NCBI RefSeq assembly: GCF_041080675.1
Contig: NZ_CP163520.1
Span: forward strand, 682,001-746,000
From: Streptomyces sp. cg36
Lineage (GTDB): Bacteria; Actinomycetota; Actinomycetes; Streptomycetales; Streptomycetaceae
DNA length: 64,000 bases
Direction of reading: 5' to 3'
The notes beneath the pieces were generated by a model. It searched no databases. It was not told where the DNA came from and saw only the letters and a list, made by a program, of their open reading frames with translations. How positions within the stretch are numbered: position 1 is the stretch's first letter; the number at the start of each line of letters is the position of its first letter. Of the stretch, positions 43,542 through 53,180 are shown one piece after another. Position numbers and translations under genes: made by a program.

Positions 43542-44183
43542 ATGATTCGAGCACTGCTGACCGACGCGGGCGGCGTCCTGTTCAACAACATCACCGAGGA
43601 GACTTCTTTCGTACGCGACGTCGCCCACCGCTATGCCGTGGACGAGCACCGGCTGATGCGCGGTGTCCAGTCCGCGTGCGCCGTCTACGAGAGCGGCGCG
43701 GGCCATGTGCACGAGGTTCTGCGCGTCCTGCTCGAAGAGGCGGGCAGCCCGCTGGTGGACGCGTTCGACGGGGAGTGGGTGGACCGTGCGTACCTCGACA
43801 GCGTCCACTGCTACACCGCCAACGTCACCGCGCTCACCGAGGTGGCCCGCGCCTTTCCCGAACTCACCCTCGTCCTGGCCAACAACGAGGCCGAGCACTG
43901 GGACCGGCTCAAGAACGCCCGTTACGGCCACTACGGCCTCTTCGACCAGCTGTGTTCGTCGTGGCGGGTGGGACAGGTCAAACCCTCCGCCGAGTACTTC
44001 GCCGCCGCGCTCGACCGCTGCGGGATCGAGCCGCACGAGGCCCTGATGATCGACGACCGGCCCTCGGTGGTCGCGTCCGCCCACGAACTGGGCATGCGCA
44101 CGCTGTATGTGAGCAGCCCCGAGGTGCTGCGCACCCGGCTGCGGGGGACGGTGGAGAGCCTGGTCCCGTCGGCGCGCGGCTGA
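43542..44183 (+). CDS. hyg25: HAD-family phosphatase (inositol phosphate phosphatase role)
   Basis: A 213-residue HAD-IA hydrolase. Motif I LLTDAGGVLF keeps the nucleophile aspartate, but glycine stands where a second aspartate is common, as in many FDxGGVL members. Motif II is LVLANN, motif III the lysine of VGQVKPSAEYF, and motif IV LMIDDRPS. In the hygromycin A pathway it is assigned to removing phosphate from inositol-1-phosphate made by Hyg18. The gene is reported, as I recall, to be helpful but not essential. AGGAA precedes the ATG. It converges on hyg26 with a terminator between. Confidence 0.87.
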   Translation: MIRALLTDAGGVLFNNITEETSFVRDVAHRYAVDEHRLMRGVQSACAVYESGAGHVHEVLRVLLEEAGSPLVDAFDGEWVDRAYLDSVHCYTANVTALTEVARAFPELTLVLANNEAEHWDRLKNARYGHYGLFDQLCSSWRVGQVKPSAEYFAAALDRCGIEPHEALMIDDRPSVVASAHELGMRTLYVSSPEVLRTRLRGTVESLVPSARG

Positions 44184-44187
44184 ACGC

Positions 44188-44216
44188 GGTGGGGGCGGCA
44201 CCCGGCCGCCCCCACC
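44188..44216. terminator. Terminator between hyg25 and hyg26
   Basis: GGTGGGGGCGGC (44188-44199) and its exact complement (44205-44216) give a 12-bp stem with a 5-nt loop, between the stops of two convergent genes only 36 nt apart. Confidence 0.85.
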
Positions 44217-44219
44217 CGC

Positions 44220-46611
<2,392 letters not shown>

Positions 46612-46625
46612 CACGGGCCTTGCGC

Positions 46626-46671
46626 GTCCGGGGCGGCCGTCCGCTCCTCTCGGGGACCGGACGGCCCGGAC
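46626..46671. terminator. Imperfect terminator hairpin after hyg27
   Basis: Arms beginning GTCCGGG (46626) and ending CCCGGAC (46671) pair over about 14 bp with a small bulge on the left arm. It lies between the convergent hyg27 and alpha/beta hydrolase genes. Confidence 0.6.
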
Positions 46672-46672
46672 C

Positions 46673-47455
46673 TCAAACCGTCCTGACCGTCTCGGCCGAC
46701 GTGACCGTCTCGTCGAGGAACGCGGTCAGCAGGGCGGTCGTCTCGGCGGGGCGCTCCAGGCCGGGGAAGTGACCGGCCCAGGGAAGTTCGACGTGCCGCG
46801 CGTCGGCGAGGACGCCCGGCAGCCGCGCCGCCGTGTGGCGGAAGTCCGGCAGGTCCTGGCCGCCCGAGACCGCGAGGCAGGGGGCCCCGACGGTCGACGG
46901 CTCGAACGCGACATGGCGGCGCCCGGCTCCTTCGGGGGCCGCCAGCTGGAGGTCGAAGGCGCGCTGCTGCATCGCGCGCACCTGGCCCCGCACCGGCTCG
47001 TCGGCCTCCGGGCCCAGCCAGGTGTCGACGTTCAGCTCCACGGCGGCGGCGATGTCGCCCGCCTCGATCAGCTCGTCCTCGCGCTCGCCGAACGCCTTCA
47101 GCTCGTCGGTGGGCTCCTGGTCGGGGGCCGCGGCGCAGAGCAGGGCCAGCGCGGACACCCGCTGCGGCCAACGGGCGGCGATCTCCAGGGCGACCTTCCC
47201 CCCGTACGAGGAGGCGACCAGCGCCGCCTTGTCGATGCCCAGGGCGTCGAGGACGGCCAGCGCGTCCTCCGCGTCATTGTGGCGCTCACCCGTCAGAGGG
47301 GTGTCGCCGAAACCCCGGAAATCGCACCGCACCACCCGATATCCGGCGTCGACCAGAGCGGACCTCTGCGGGTCCCACATACGGCGGTCGCACACACCGG
47401 AGTGCAGGAGCAGGAGCGCGGGGCCGTCACCGGCCGTGTCATAAGCAAGAGTCAT
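46673..47455 (-). CDS. Alpha/beta hydrolase
   Basis: A 260-residue alpha/beta-hydrolase fold protein. LLLLHSGVCDRRMWDPQ has the oxyanion HSG segment, AALVASSYGGKVALEIA the nucleophile elbow with serine in S-S-Y-G-G, VSGGQDLPDF the acid, and ELPWAGHFPGLERP the catalytic histidine. Substrate unknown; such proteins may be esterases, lactonases or C-C hydrolases. It sits at the right border of the hyg cluster on the minus strand. It might remove shunt products or be unrelated. A 6-nt-arm dyad lies 37-52 nt upstream of its ATG. Confidence 0.88.
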   Translation of the reverse strand: MTLAYDTAGDGPALLLLHSGVCDRRMWDPQRSALVDAGYRVVRCDFRGFGDTPLTGERHNDAEDALAVLDALGIDKAALVASSYGGKVALEIAARWPQRVSALALLCAAAPDQEPTDELKAFGEREDELIEAGDIAAAVELNVDTWLGPEADEPVRGQVRAMQQRAFDLQLAAPEGAGRRHVAFEPSTVGAPCLAVSGGQDLPDFRHTAARLPGVLADARHVELPWAGHFPGLERPAETTALLTAFLDETVTSAETVRTV

Positions 47456-47491
47456 GCGGCAGACCCTAAGTGAAGAAGGACTCGGGGCCCA

Positions 47492-47507
47492 CCCGGTTTA
47501 TACCGGG
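47492..47507. promoter_or_regulatory. Inverted repeat upstream of the alpha/beta hydrolase
   Basis: CCCGGT TTAT ACCGGG: two exact 6-nt arms around 4 nt, flanked by GGGGCC/GGCCCC that can extend it. Placed 37-52 nt before the start codon, it may be an operator. The rest of the 193-nt gap to the aquaporin gene is hairpin-rich GC sequence (for example around 47585-47625) that could end aquaporin transcription. Confidence 0.45.
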
Positions 47508-47648
47508 CCCCACTCCATAGCCGCAGGTGAGAGCCGTGGTGTGGGGCCCGCCAAGGGCGTACGCCGCCCGGCGGGCGGGTTCCGGGGCCCCGGCCGGCAT
47601 CCCGGCCCTGGGTTCCGGCCCGTGCCCGTACCCGTACAGGAGCAAGGC

Positions 47649-48434
47649 TCAGGAGCGGGCGGCCCGGCGGGCCAGTGCGTACCGGAGCGCGAGCGCTCCC
47701 ACCAGACCGCCCGCCAGCGGACCGGTGAGATAGGCCCACAGCGCGACGGTGTTGCCGGAGACGAGGGCCGGGCCGAGCTGGCGCGCCGGATTGGCCGCGC
47801 CGCCGCTCACCGGGCCGAGCAGCGCGATGATCAGGCCCACGGCCACCCCGATCGCGTACGGCAGTGAGCGGGCCAGGTCCGGTCGCACGAGATAGAGACC
47901 GATCAGCAGGGTCACCGCCGCGAAGGCCGCCGCCTCCAGGACGAAGACCGCCGCCACGGCCCGCCCCGGGGACGGCTGGGCCAGCCCGTCACTGAGCGCC
48001 CTCGACCCGAGCACCGGCCCCCACACCAGACGGGCAAGAGCGGTTCCGGCCACTGTGCCGGCCAACTGGGCCAGTACATAAGGCAGGACGGAACGCCCCG
48101 GGAACACCCTCAGTAACCAGAGCACCAGTGTGACGGCCGGGTTGAGGTGCGCGCCGGAGCGGCGGCCGGGCGGGCTCAGGATCAGCGCCGCCAGCAGGAC
48201 GGCGACCAGCGCCCCGACGGCGGCCAGCGCCAGGTGCAGATCCGCGATGAACAGGGGGGATTCCGGATCGAGCAGCCAGCGCACCGCGCTGACCACGACG
48301 AACATCTGGACCACCATCAGCAGGAACTCCACGGCGGCGTGCCGCCAGGGCTCGTGCCCCGGGGCGGCCACCACGGCGGCCCGCCGCACGGCGGCCGTCC
48401 GGCCGCCCTCCACCGTCAGCGCGTCCTCGGACAC
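47649..48434 (-). CDS. MIP-family channel (aquaporin/glycerol facilitator-like)
   Basis: A 261-residue membrane protein with about six hydrophobic helices and two NPA half-helix motifs, SGAHLNPAVTLVL and GGAANPARQLGP, the hallmark of aquaporins and glycerol facilitators. The N-terminal 30 residues are hydrophilic. Such channels pass water, glycerol or other small neutral solutes; a role in hygromycin A export is not likely from size. It is upstream of the hydrolase on the same strand with a 193-nt gap, and divergent from the aryl-CoA ligase operon. Confidence 0.9.
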   Translation of the reverse strand: MSEDALTVEGGRTAAVRRAAVVAAPGHEPWRHAAVEFLLMVVQMFVVVSAVRWLLDPESPLFIADLHLALAAVGALVAVLLAALILSPPGRRSGAHLNPAVTLVLWLLRVFPGRSVLPYVLAQLAGTVAGTALARLVWGPVLGSRALSDGLAQPSPGRAVAAVFVLEAAAFAAVTLLIGLYLVRPDLARSLPYAIGVAVGLIIALLGPVSGGAANPARQLGPALVSGNTVALWAYLTGPLAGGLVGALALRYALARRAARS

Positions 48435-48886
48435 CGAGATCCCCCTCCGTCACAGCACACCGCCGCGCCGACGGCTGCCCCTCCCACCGGCCGTTCCCCC
48501 ACACCCAACGGCGGCCGTCCGCCGGATGTTCCGGCCCCCGCCGGGCTCGGACCCGCCAGCCGAAGGAGACTTCCGCCGCTGGTGGGTCCCGGACGCACCA
48601 CGAGCCGATCGTCACCTCTTGGCCTTGGCTTTACAATCCCCCAACTTCGGGATTACGCGGAGTGCGCGCATCGATCTAGCCTGCGAACGGCGGTAGTTGC
48701 ACCGCCAACCATCCACCGTCGCGGTGCGCGCGGGGGCCCATTGCCGTCGACGGATCACGGGGATCGCCGATGCACGAACAGGCAACCGTCATGCACGCAT
48801 CGTCAAGGCAGCCCCCAGTACGCACCCGTTGAATGAGTCGCCTGAAGCGTCACCAGCCGACCCAGGCAGACCGGAAGGGTACGCAG
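48435..48886. other. 452-nt divergent promoter region
   Basis: No gene is seen between the aquaporin-like and aryl-CoA ligase genes. It holds the dyad/-10 element at 48636-48682 and, just at the predicted transcript start, a small hairpin GGCGGT-AGTTGC-ACCGCC (48689-48706). Confidence 0.5.
48636..48682 (+). promoter_or_regulatory. Dyad plus -10 element ahead of the aryl-CoA ligase operon
   Basis: ATCCCCCAACTTCGGGAT (48636-48653; arms ATCCC/GGGAT around 8 nt), 23 nt, then TAGCCTGC with TAGCCT at 48677-48682. It matches the element at 5915-5961 at 14 of 18 dyad positions, with the same spacer length and the same octamer. The predicted untranslated leader to TTG 48887 is about 200 nt. Confidence 0.55.
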
Positions 48887-50629
48887 TTGAACTCCGCATC
48901 CCCGCCCTCGCGTCCGTCCCCGCCGCATTCCAGACCCGAGGCCGAGCGCTACACCGCGCACCTCGACACCTTCGCGCGCGACGGGCTGCCGCCCGAGCCG
49001 CTGCGGCCCGACGTCCTGCTCGACCTGCCCACCCTGCGCTTCCCGGCCCGGCTCAACTGCGCCAGCGACCTCCTCGACGGGGCCGCGGGCCCGCAGGACC
49101 GGGCGGGACGGCTCGCCCTGCTCTCCCCGTCCGGGGTCCGCTGGACCTACGCCGAACTCACCGCCACCGTCTCCCGCATCGCCCACGTCCTCACCGAGGA
49201 CATGGGTCTGGTGCCGGGCAACCGGGTGCTGCTGCGCGGCGCCAACACCCCGATGCTGGTGGCCATCTGGCTCGCGGTGGTGCGGGCCGGCGGAGTGGTG
49301 GTGGCGACGATGCCGCTGCTGCGGGCCAAGGAGCTCGCGTACGTCATCGGCAAGGCGGAGATCACCCACGCCTTCTGCGAGTCCGCCCTGCGCCCGGAGC
49401 TCGACGCCGCCGCGGCCGGAGTGCGCACGATGTACTACCTCGACGACGCACCGGCGGACGGCGCCCGGGCCGACGACCTCGAAACCGCGATGGCCGCGAA
49501 GACGGACTGGTTCATGCCGGTCGACACCGCGGGCACCGACCCCTGCCTGATCGCCTTCACCTCCGGCACGACCGGCAACCCGAAGGCGACCGTGCACACC
49601 CACCGCGACGTGATGGCGGTGTGCCGCTCCTTCCCCCGGCACGTCCTGCGCGCCACCTGCGAGGACCGCTTCATCGGCAGCCCCTCGCTGGCGTTCACCT
49701 ACGGCCTCGGCGGGCTGCTGCTCTTCCCCCTGTACCTCGGCGCCTCCGTCGTCCTGCTCGACCGCGCCTCACCCAGCCATCTGGCGCGCGCCGTCGAGGA
49801 GTTCGGCGCCACCGTCTGCTTCAGCGGACCCACCGCCTACCGCGCGATGTGCCTGGACCCGGCCGCGTACGACCTGTCCTCGCTGCGCGAGTGCGTCTCG
49901 GCCGGTGAACCGCTCCCCCAGGTCACCCGCAAGATGTGGAAGGAGCTGACCGGGCGGGGGCTGATCGACGGGCTCGGCTCCACCGAGATGCTGCACATCT
50001 TCGTCGCCCTGCGCGGCAAGGAGGCGCGGACGCGGCCCGGTTCGATCGGCCGCCCGGTGCCCGGCTACGTCACCTCCATAGTCGACGGGAACGGCCGCCC
50101 CCTGCCGTACGGCGAGGTGGGCGCGCTGGCCGTCAAGGGTCCCACCGGCTGCCACTACCTCGACGACGAGCGCCAGAGCGAGTACGTGCGGGGCGGCTGG
50201 AACATCACGGGCGACGCCTGCTGGGCCGACAAGGAGGGCTACATCTACTACCACGCCCGGCTCGACGACATGATCGTGTCCGCCGGGTACAACATCTCGC
50301 CGGTGGAGGTGGAAGCCACCTTGCTGACCCACCCGGCGGTACGGGAGTGCGCCGCCGTCGCCGCACCCGACGACGAGCGCGGGGCCGTGGTGCAGGCCCA
50401 TGTCGTCCCGGCCGACGGATACACCCCGTCGCCGGAACTCGTGCGCGAGCTCCAGCAGTTCGCCAAGACCGCGATGGCCCCCTACAAGTATCCGCGGGTC
50501 ATCACCTTCTGCGCGGAGCTTCCCCGCGCGGGCACCGGAAAGGTGCAGCGCTTCCGGCTGCGCGCCGACGACGGCGGCACCGCGGAGCGCCGCCCGGAAG
50601 GGGTGAGCGGTGACACCGTCTCCGGCTGA
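48887..50629 (+). CDS. Aryl-CoA ligase (benzoate/2-aminobenzoate-CoA ligase family)
   Basis: A 580-residue ANL-superfamily ligase. LIAFTSGTTGNPKATVHTHR is the phosphate-binding loop, GLGSTEMLHIF the adenine/aryl site, WNITGDACWADKEGYIYYHA the A7/A8 hinge and GTGKVQRFRL the C-terminal lysine region. Overall it looks like benzoate- and anthranilate-CoA ligases. It would activate an aromatic acid with ATP and CoA. TTG 48887 is chosen because GGAAGGG lies 7-13 nt upstream; ATG 48833 has none. The stop overlaps the thioesterase gene by 20 nt. The exact substrate is not readable. Confidence 0.87.
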   Translation: MNSASPPSRPSPPHSRPEAERYTAHLDTFARDGLPPEPLRPDVLLDLPTLRFPARLNCASDLLDGAAGPQDRAGRLALLSPSGVRWTYAELTATVSRIAHVLTEDMGLVPGNRVLLRGANTPMLVAIWLAVVRAGGVVVATMPLLRAKELAYVIGKAEITHAFCESALRPELDAAAAGVRTMYYLDDAPADGARADDLETAMAAKTDWFMPVDTAGTDPCLIAFTSGTTGNPKATVHTHRDVMAVCRSFPRHVLRATCEDRFIGSPSLAFTYGLGGLLLFPLYLGASVVLLDRASPSHLARAVEEFGATVCFSGPTAYRAMCLDPAAYDLSSLRECVSAGEPLPQVTRKMWKELTGRGLIDGLGSTEMLHIFVALRGKEARTRPGSIGRPVPGYVTSIVDGNGRPLPYGEVGALAVKGPTGCHYLDDERQSEYVRGGWNITGDACWADKEGYIYYHARLDDMIVSAGYNISPVEVEATLLTHPAVRECAAVAAPDDERGAVVQAHVVPADGYTPSPELVRELQQFAKTAMAPYKYPRVITFCAELPRAGTGKVQRFRLRADDGGTAERRPEGVSGDTVSG

Positions 50630-51053
50630 GCCCGGCTCGGGTGGTGGCTTCGTCCGGCGCAAGCGCGTCTGGTTCCACCACTGCGACCCGGCGGGGATCG
50701 TCTTCTATCCGCAGTACCTGCTGCTCGTCAACGAGGTGCTGCAGGACTGGTTCGAGACGGGTCTCGAGGTCGGCTACGCCGGGCTGTTCGCCGAGCGCCG
50801 GGTCGGCATCCCCACCGTACGGCTCGAATGCGACTTCATCGCCCCGAGCAGGCTGGGCGACGACCTGGACATCACTCTCACCGTCGCGCGGATCGGCAAG
50901 TCGTCGTTCGAGCTGCGGTACGAGTGCGCCGGGACCGAGCCCGACGACGTGCGGGTCCGCATCCGCGCGGTGCTGGTGACGACCTCGCTCGACGGCCACG
51001 GCACCATCCCCATTCCCCAGGACATCCGCACTGCCATGGAGCGATACACATGA
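50610..51053 (+). CDS. 4HBT-type hot-dog thioesterase
   Basis: A 147-residue acyl-CoA thioesterase of the 4-hydroxybenzoyl-CoA thioesterase family. VWFHHCDPAGIVFYPQYLLL (20-39) holds the HxxDPAGI catalytic signature with the acidic residue D27, and VRLECDFIAPSRLGDDLDI the second strand pair. It hydrolyses aryl-CoA esters, fitting the ligase upstream. It could release a modified aryl acid, which the next gene's enzyme re-activates, or edit mis-loaded CoA. GTG 50610; the stop overlaps the next ATG (ATGA). Confidence 0.9.
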   Translation: MTPSPAEPGSGGGFVRRKRVWFHHCDPAGIVFYPQYLLLVNEVLQDWFETGLEVGYAGLFAERRVGIPTVRLECDFIAPSRLGDDLDITLTVARIGKSSFELRYECAGTEPDDVRVRIRAVLVTTSLDGHGTIPIPQDIRTAMERYT

Positions 51054-52630
51054 CGACCGACCTGTCCGCCGCGACCGACGCGCCGGGGCTGATGGCCACG
51101 GAGGGCCTGGGCGCCGGGAACTTCTTCCGGCTCGCCGCCGCCTCCTCGGCGACCGCACGGGCCGAGATCCTGCTCGACCAGCCCTATCGCGCCCCCTCGG
51201 GGGTGACCTACGAGAGGCTGTCGGCGGCCGAACTCGACGAGCTCACCGACCGGGTGGCCGCCGGGTACCACGCCGACGGCATCCGCCCCAAGGACCCGGT
51301 CGCGGTGTTCGTCGCGGAGAGCGTGCGCTATCTCGTCCACTATGTGGCGCTCACCAAGGTGGGGGCCATCCCCGTCTTCCTGAACAGCTCGCTGGACCCG
51401 CGGATCGCGGCGGCCTTCATCGAGCACGTCGGCGCCGTCGCCGTCGTCTCCGACCCTGGCCGGCTCGCCGCAGACCGGCTGTCCCTCACGTACTACGAGG
51501 ACGAGCCCTACGGCGAGGGCGACTTCAAGCTGTTCACCCACGAGGACAACGACCCCGTCCTCATCGCGCACACCTCCGGGACGACCGGGATCCCCAAGGC
51601 CGTGCAGTTCAACCACATGGGGTTCTTCTTCGGCGTCAAACAGCAGATAGCGGCCGACCTCGGCACCCGGATACTCTCCGCGCTGCCGCAGAGCCACGCC
51701 TCGGCGATCTCCGTGCTCATGTCGGCGTTCGCCCGGGGCGCCACCGCCCTGCTGGCCACCCGCCGCGAGCCCGAGCACATCGCGCGGGCCGTCGAGGAGT
51801 TCCGTCCGCACCTGGTCACCGGCTTCCCCAAGACGTTCGTCGATCTGTGCCGGGTCGACCTGGACGCCTACGACCTGTCGTCGGTCTCGCGCTGGATGTC
51901 CACCGGTGACGCCAACCACGAGCGGCACATACGCAAGCTGGTGGCGCGCGGCAACCATGTCGACCGGGAAGGGGTGTCGCGGCCCGGCTCCCTGTTCATC
52001 GACAACTTCGGCTCCTCCGAGTTCGGCTTCGCCATGTTCCGTACCGTCCACACCCCCACGAGCGACCGCTACCAGCGGTGCATCGGGCGGCCGTTCGCCT
52101 GGGTGGAGGTGGAGATCTTCGACGCCGACGACGAGCCGGTCTCCCCCGGTACGGTCGGCCGCCTCGCCCTCAAGTCGCCCACGATCACCGGCGGTTACTG
52201 GAACAACAGCCTGCTGAGCGAGAAGAACCGGATCCGGGGCCACTGGCTCACCGGCGACCTCGCCTACCTCGGTGAGGACGGCCTCTACTACCACGTGGAC
52301 CGCACGACGGACCGCATCGTCACCGCGTGGGGAACCCTCTACAGCGCACAGACCGAGGAGCTGATACTGCGTCACTTCCCCGACCTCGTCGAATGCTCGG
52401 TCGTGGGTGTCGACACCGGCGACGAGGGCGTGCAGACACCCGTCCTCAGCATCGAGACACCGGCGTCCGAGGCCGAGTTGGACGCGCTGCGCGAGCGCGT
52501 CAACCAGCTCCTCGCCGAGCGGGACTGGCCACTGGTGGAGCGGGTCGTGGTGAAGGACGCCGACGCCCACCTCGGCGTCACCGGCAAGGCCCTCAAGCGC
52601 GCCATGCGGGTGGCCTTCGCCGACAGCTGA
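51050..52630 (+). CDS. Adenylate-forming enzyme (acyl/aryl-AMP ligase)
   Basis: A 526-residue ANL-superfamily protein. LIAHTSGTTGIPKAVQFNHM is the phosphate loop, IDNFGSSEFGFAMF the A5 region, HWLTGDLAYLGEDGLYYHVD A7, and GVTGKALKRAMRV the C-terminal lysine. The first 60 residues and the aryl pocket differ from the ligase two genes upstream, so the substrate is probably different. In an operon of ligase, thioesterase and second ligase, one may act on an aryl acid and the other on a partner acid or a carrier. No carrier protein, transporter or regulator is in the operon. A terminator follows 17 nt after the stop. Confidence 0.85.
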   Translation: MTTDLSAATDAPGLMATEGLGAGNFFRLAAASSATARAEILLDQPYRAPSGVTYERLSAAELDELTDRVAAGYHADGIRPKDPVAVFVAESVRYLVHYVALTKVGAIPVFLNSSLDPRIAAAFIEHVGAVAVVSDPGRLAADRLSLTYYEDEPYGEGDFKLFTHEDNDPVLIAHTSGTTGIPKAVQFNHMGFFFGVKQQIAADLGTRILSALPQSHASAISVLMSAFARGATALLATRREPEHIARAVEEFRPHLVTGFPKTFVDLCRVDLDAYDLSSVSRWMSTGDANHERHIRKLVARGNHVDREGVSRPGSLFIDNFGSSEFGFAMFRTVHTPTSDRYQRCIGRPFAWVEVEIFDADDEPVSPGTVGRLALKSPTITGGYWNNSLLSEKNRIRGHWLTGDLAYLGEDGLYYHVDRTTDRIVTAWGTLYSAQTEELILRHFPDLVECSVVGVDTGDEGVQTPVLSIETPASEAELDALRERVNQLLAERDWPLVERVVVKDADAHLGVTGKALKRAMRVAFADS

Positions 52631-52646
52631 GCGGGGACGCGCGAAG

Positions 52647-52680
52647 GGCGGGCCGCCGGAACGACGTCCGGCGGCCCGCC
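52647..52680 (+). terminator. Terminator of the ligase-thioesterase operon
   Basis: GGCGGGCCGCCGGA (52647-52660) and its exact complement (52667-52680): 14-bp stem, 6-nt loop, directly after the last gene of the operon. Confidence 0.88.
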
Positions 52681-52813
52681 ACCGCGTCGCCCCGCACCCG
52701 GGCCCCTGCCCGCTCCCCGCCGTACGCCCCGGGGGGCGCGGCCGGTGGCAACGGTTTGATCGCGAAATGCGCGTACGCATGCCCGGTGGCGGCGCCCGGG
52801 CGTTGAACGGGGC

Positions 52814-53077
52814 ATGGACACGGACGCTGCGAAGGACCCGGAAGCCGTGCACCGGGCCGAACTGACCGGGGCCTACTGGCTGTCCGCGCCGACGCGCCAG
52901 GGGCCCGACTGCGAGTGGTGCGCCCGTCTGCGCGACGCGGACCGCCGCGCGGCGGAGCCGGACCCCGCGCGGGCGACCGGGACGAACACGCGTACGGGGG
53001 CCGCCAGGGCGGCCATGGTGGGTCTTGCCCTGGTGACCATCGTCCTGGCGATGGCGGTGACCGCGGCGCACCTGTGA
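52814..53077 (+). CDS. Small single-pass membrane protein, unknown
   Basis: An 87-residue hypothetical protein with high GC at third positions, which supports coding. The N-terminal 60 residues are hydrophilic with a CEWC motif (about 36-39) and many Asp/Arg; a single C-terminal hydrophobic helix (about 67-85, AAMVGLALVTIVLAMAVTA) suggests a tail anchor with the N-terminus in the cytoplasm. The two cysteines could bind a metal or form a redox pair. ATG 52814 has ACGGGG a few nt upstream. No family recognised. Confidence 0.55.
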   Translation: MDTDAAKDPEAVHRAELTGAYWLSAPTRQGPDCEWCARLRDADRRAAEPDPARATGTNTRTGAARAAMVGLALVTIVLAMAVTAAHL

Positions 53078-53180
53078 GGCAGGGGCGCGGACCCGGACGG
53101 CTCCGCCGCCGGGAGCGGCCGTCCGCCCGCCGTCGCCCTCACCCTTCGCGCACGGCCGGGCCCGGTGCCCGGCCGCCCGC

